Positions 62,951-64,000 of a DNA stretch of 64,000 bases are shown here, one piece after another. The notes beneath the pieces were generated by a model that was not told where the DNA came from, ran no database searches, and was given only the letters and a program-made list of their open reading frames with translations. Every line of letters starts with the position of its first letter. The stretch's first letter is position 1. The position numbers were made by a program, and so were the translations under genes. The stretch comes from a virus. The stretch is from the IMG/VR virus record IMGVR_UViG_3300046665_000548, positions 496,001 to 560,000 of that record; one strand, given 5' to 3'.

Positions 62951-64000
62951 ATGTCATTCTCAGTTTTCGACTCCGCAAATCGTTCCGACCATACCAAATC
63001 TCTGGCATTCTTGGACCCGAATGGCGGCGTAACGATCCAGCGCTACGAGGCGATGAAGTATCGCCAGTTCGACAAGCTGACCGAAAGCCAACTGGGTTTC
63101 TTCTGGCGTCCCCAAGAAGTCGCTGTGGATAAAGATAGCAAAGACTTCAAAGACCTCACCGATCATGAGAAGCACATCTTCTCTTCAAACTTGAAGCGGC
63201 AAATTCTCCTCGATTCCGTGCAGGGTCGTGCGCCGACTGCCGCTTTCGGACCGATTGTGTCGTTGCCAGAGATCGAGGGCTGGATCATCGCTTGGGCCTT
63301 CTCCGAGTCGATCCACTCCCGCTCCTACACCCACATTATTCGAAACGTGTATTCTGACCCTTCCGTTATCTTTGACGAGATGATGGACATTCAGGAGATC
63401 GTGGATTGTGCCAAAAACATCTCCGAATACTACGACCGTCTGATCAAGCTTAATTGTGATCGGGAGGCCGACTACTATGACACGAAGCTTCACTTCGACA
63501 ACCCGGAGTACGAGCACAAGAAGGCCCTGTGGATGGCGCTGATGAGCGTGAACATCTTGGAGGGTGTTCGGTTCTACGTCTCGTTTGCCTGCTCCTGGGC
63601 CTTCGCTGAGACGAAGCGCATGGAAGGAAACGCAAAGATCATCAAGCTGATCTGTCGCGATGAGAACTTGCACCTCGCCTCGACACAGACACTCTTGAAG
63701 ATTCTCCCCCAGGACGATCCGGATTACGCGAAGATCGCGGAAGAGACGCGCGAGCAATCGATCAAGCTGTTCACGGATGCCGTTGATCAGGAAAAGGCAT
63801 GGGCGCAATACCTCTTCAAAGATGGTTCCATGATCGGCCTGAACTATGAACTTCTTTCTCAGTACGTGGATTGGATCGCCAACAAGCGACTAAGCGCAGT
63901 CGGTCTCCCCACTCAATACAAGACAGGCGCTAATCCTCTTCCTTGGACCCAAAAATGGATCGCCGGTTCCGACGTTCAGGTCGCACCACAAGAAGTCGAG
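62951..64000 (+). CDS. nrdB: Class Ia ribonucleotide reductase small subunit, C-terminus beyond window
   Basis: A frame of 350 codons running off the right edge. AFSESIHSRSYTHI holds Glu, His and the radical Tyr in the usual E-x2-H-x3-Y spacing of NrdB. DENLHLAST supplies the second Glu-His pair and NILEGVRFY another conserved region. Metal ligands therefore look intact. AGTAGGAAATAA precedes the AUG. It pairs with the NrdA at 60401. Confidence 0.95.
   Translation, partial: MSFSVFDSANRSDHTKSLAFLDPNGGVTIQRYEAMKYRQFDKLTESQLGFFWRPQEVAVDKDSKDFKDLTDHEKHIFSSNLKRQILLDSVQGRAPTAAFGPIVSLPEIEGWIIAWAFSESIHSRSYTHIIRNVYSDPSVIFDEMMDIQEIVDCAKNISEYYDRLIKLNCDREADYYDTKLHFDNPEYEHKKALWMALMSVNILEGVRFYVSFACSWAFAETKRMEGNAKIIKLICRDENLHLASTQTLLKILPQDDPDYAKIAEETREQSIKLFTDAVDQEKAWAQYLFKDGSMIGLNYELLSQYVDWIANKRLSAVGLPTQYKTGANPLPWTQKWIAGSDVQVAPQEVE

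Noticed and set aside
1-64000. CRISPR array, transposon, insertion sequence or attachment site
   Set aside because: No regularly spaced repeats, transposase, integrase or terminal inverted repeats were seen.

Overview
The window is a stretch of a large tailed-phage genome of T4-like gene content whose host is probably an alphaproteobacterium (Hyphomicrobiales/Rhizobiales). The T4-like signals are a type II topoisomerase split into large and medium subunits, class Ia ribonucleotide reductase (NrdA/NrdB), an Acb1-like 2H phosphoesterase ending as T4 57B relatives do, AUG-proximal TATAAATA late promoters, and proteins with N-terminal peptides resembling T4 capsid-targeting sequences. The host guess rests on one protein, an outer-membrane beta-barrel with the AAD-x-x-Y-x-K-A-P-P N-terminus typical of Rhizobiales Omp31-type porins. 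Genes are dense, most neighbours overlap by 1-14 nt, and no transposase, integrase or CRISPR array was seen.

Layout. 1-8.4 kb (minus): ClpP (cut by the edge), a VWA-metallopeptidase/MoxR ATPase pair, an ART-like protein with a capsid-targeting-like N-terminus, ClpS, and an ExbB/ExbD-like membrane trio. 8.5-13.4 kb (plus): arginyl-tRNA synthetase and a conserved 684-aa phage protein. 13.4-18.6 kb (minus): SGNH hydrolase, MazG-like pyrophosphohydrolase, ribosomal protein bS21, ClpX, a coiled-coil membrane protein and SpeD. 18.7-25 kb (plus): topoisomerase subunits, a B12-type radical SAM enzyme and a 2OG oxygenase, facing a convergent paralogue. 26-27.7 kb: ART-like, ParB-like and GNAT genes. 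27.7-28.6 kb: structured leader, four tRNAs (Asp, three Glu) and an antisense HNH gene. 28.6-38.6 kb: trains of very small early genes on both strands, enclosing a seven-gene operon that begins with RtcB and ends with the release factor PrfH. 38.7-44 kb: mixed small genes including Smr and HAD proteins. 44.1-44.9 kb: about 750 nt without genes that folds extensively. 44.9-60.3 kb: exonuclease, 2OG oxygenase pair, scaffold/virion-like genes, PD-(D/E)XK nuclease, outer-membrane protein, ligase-like enzyme, tail-fibre-like protein, tail subtilisin and Acb1. 60.4-64 kb: nrdA and nrdB (cut by the edge).

Regulation can be read directly. Early-type promoters share TTGAC(A/G/T)-N16-TGG-TAGATT (extended -10). 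Late promoters share TATAAATA or TAAATA. In both classes several -10 boxes lie only 4-8 nt before the AUG, which places the predicted transcription start on or beside the start codon, so these mRNAs should be leaderless. Together with bS21, ArgS, tRNAs and an RtcB-PrfH pair, this suggests extensive control of host translation. ClpXPS, SpeD and Acb1 add control of proteolysis, polyamines and cyclic-nucleotide immunity.

The most unusual items are the leaderless promoter architecture, the large structured RNA candidate at 44.1-44.9 kb, two further structured RNA candidates (27.7-27.9 and 29.26-29.49 kb), the coupled RtcB...PrfH operon, and the set of putative capsid-delivered effectors. All calls come from reading sequence and recalling protein families; no search or folding program was run.
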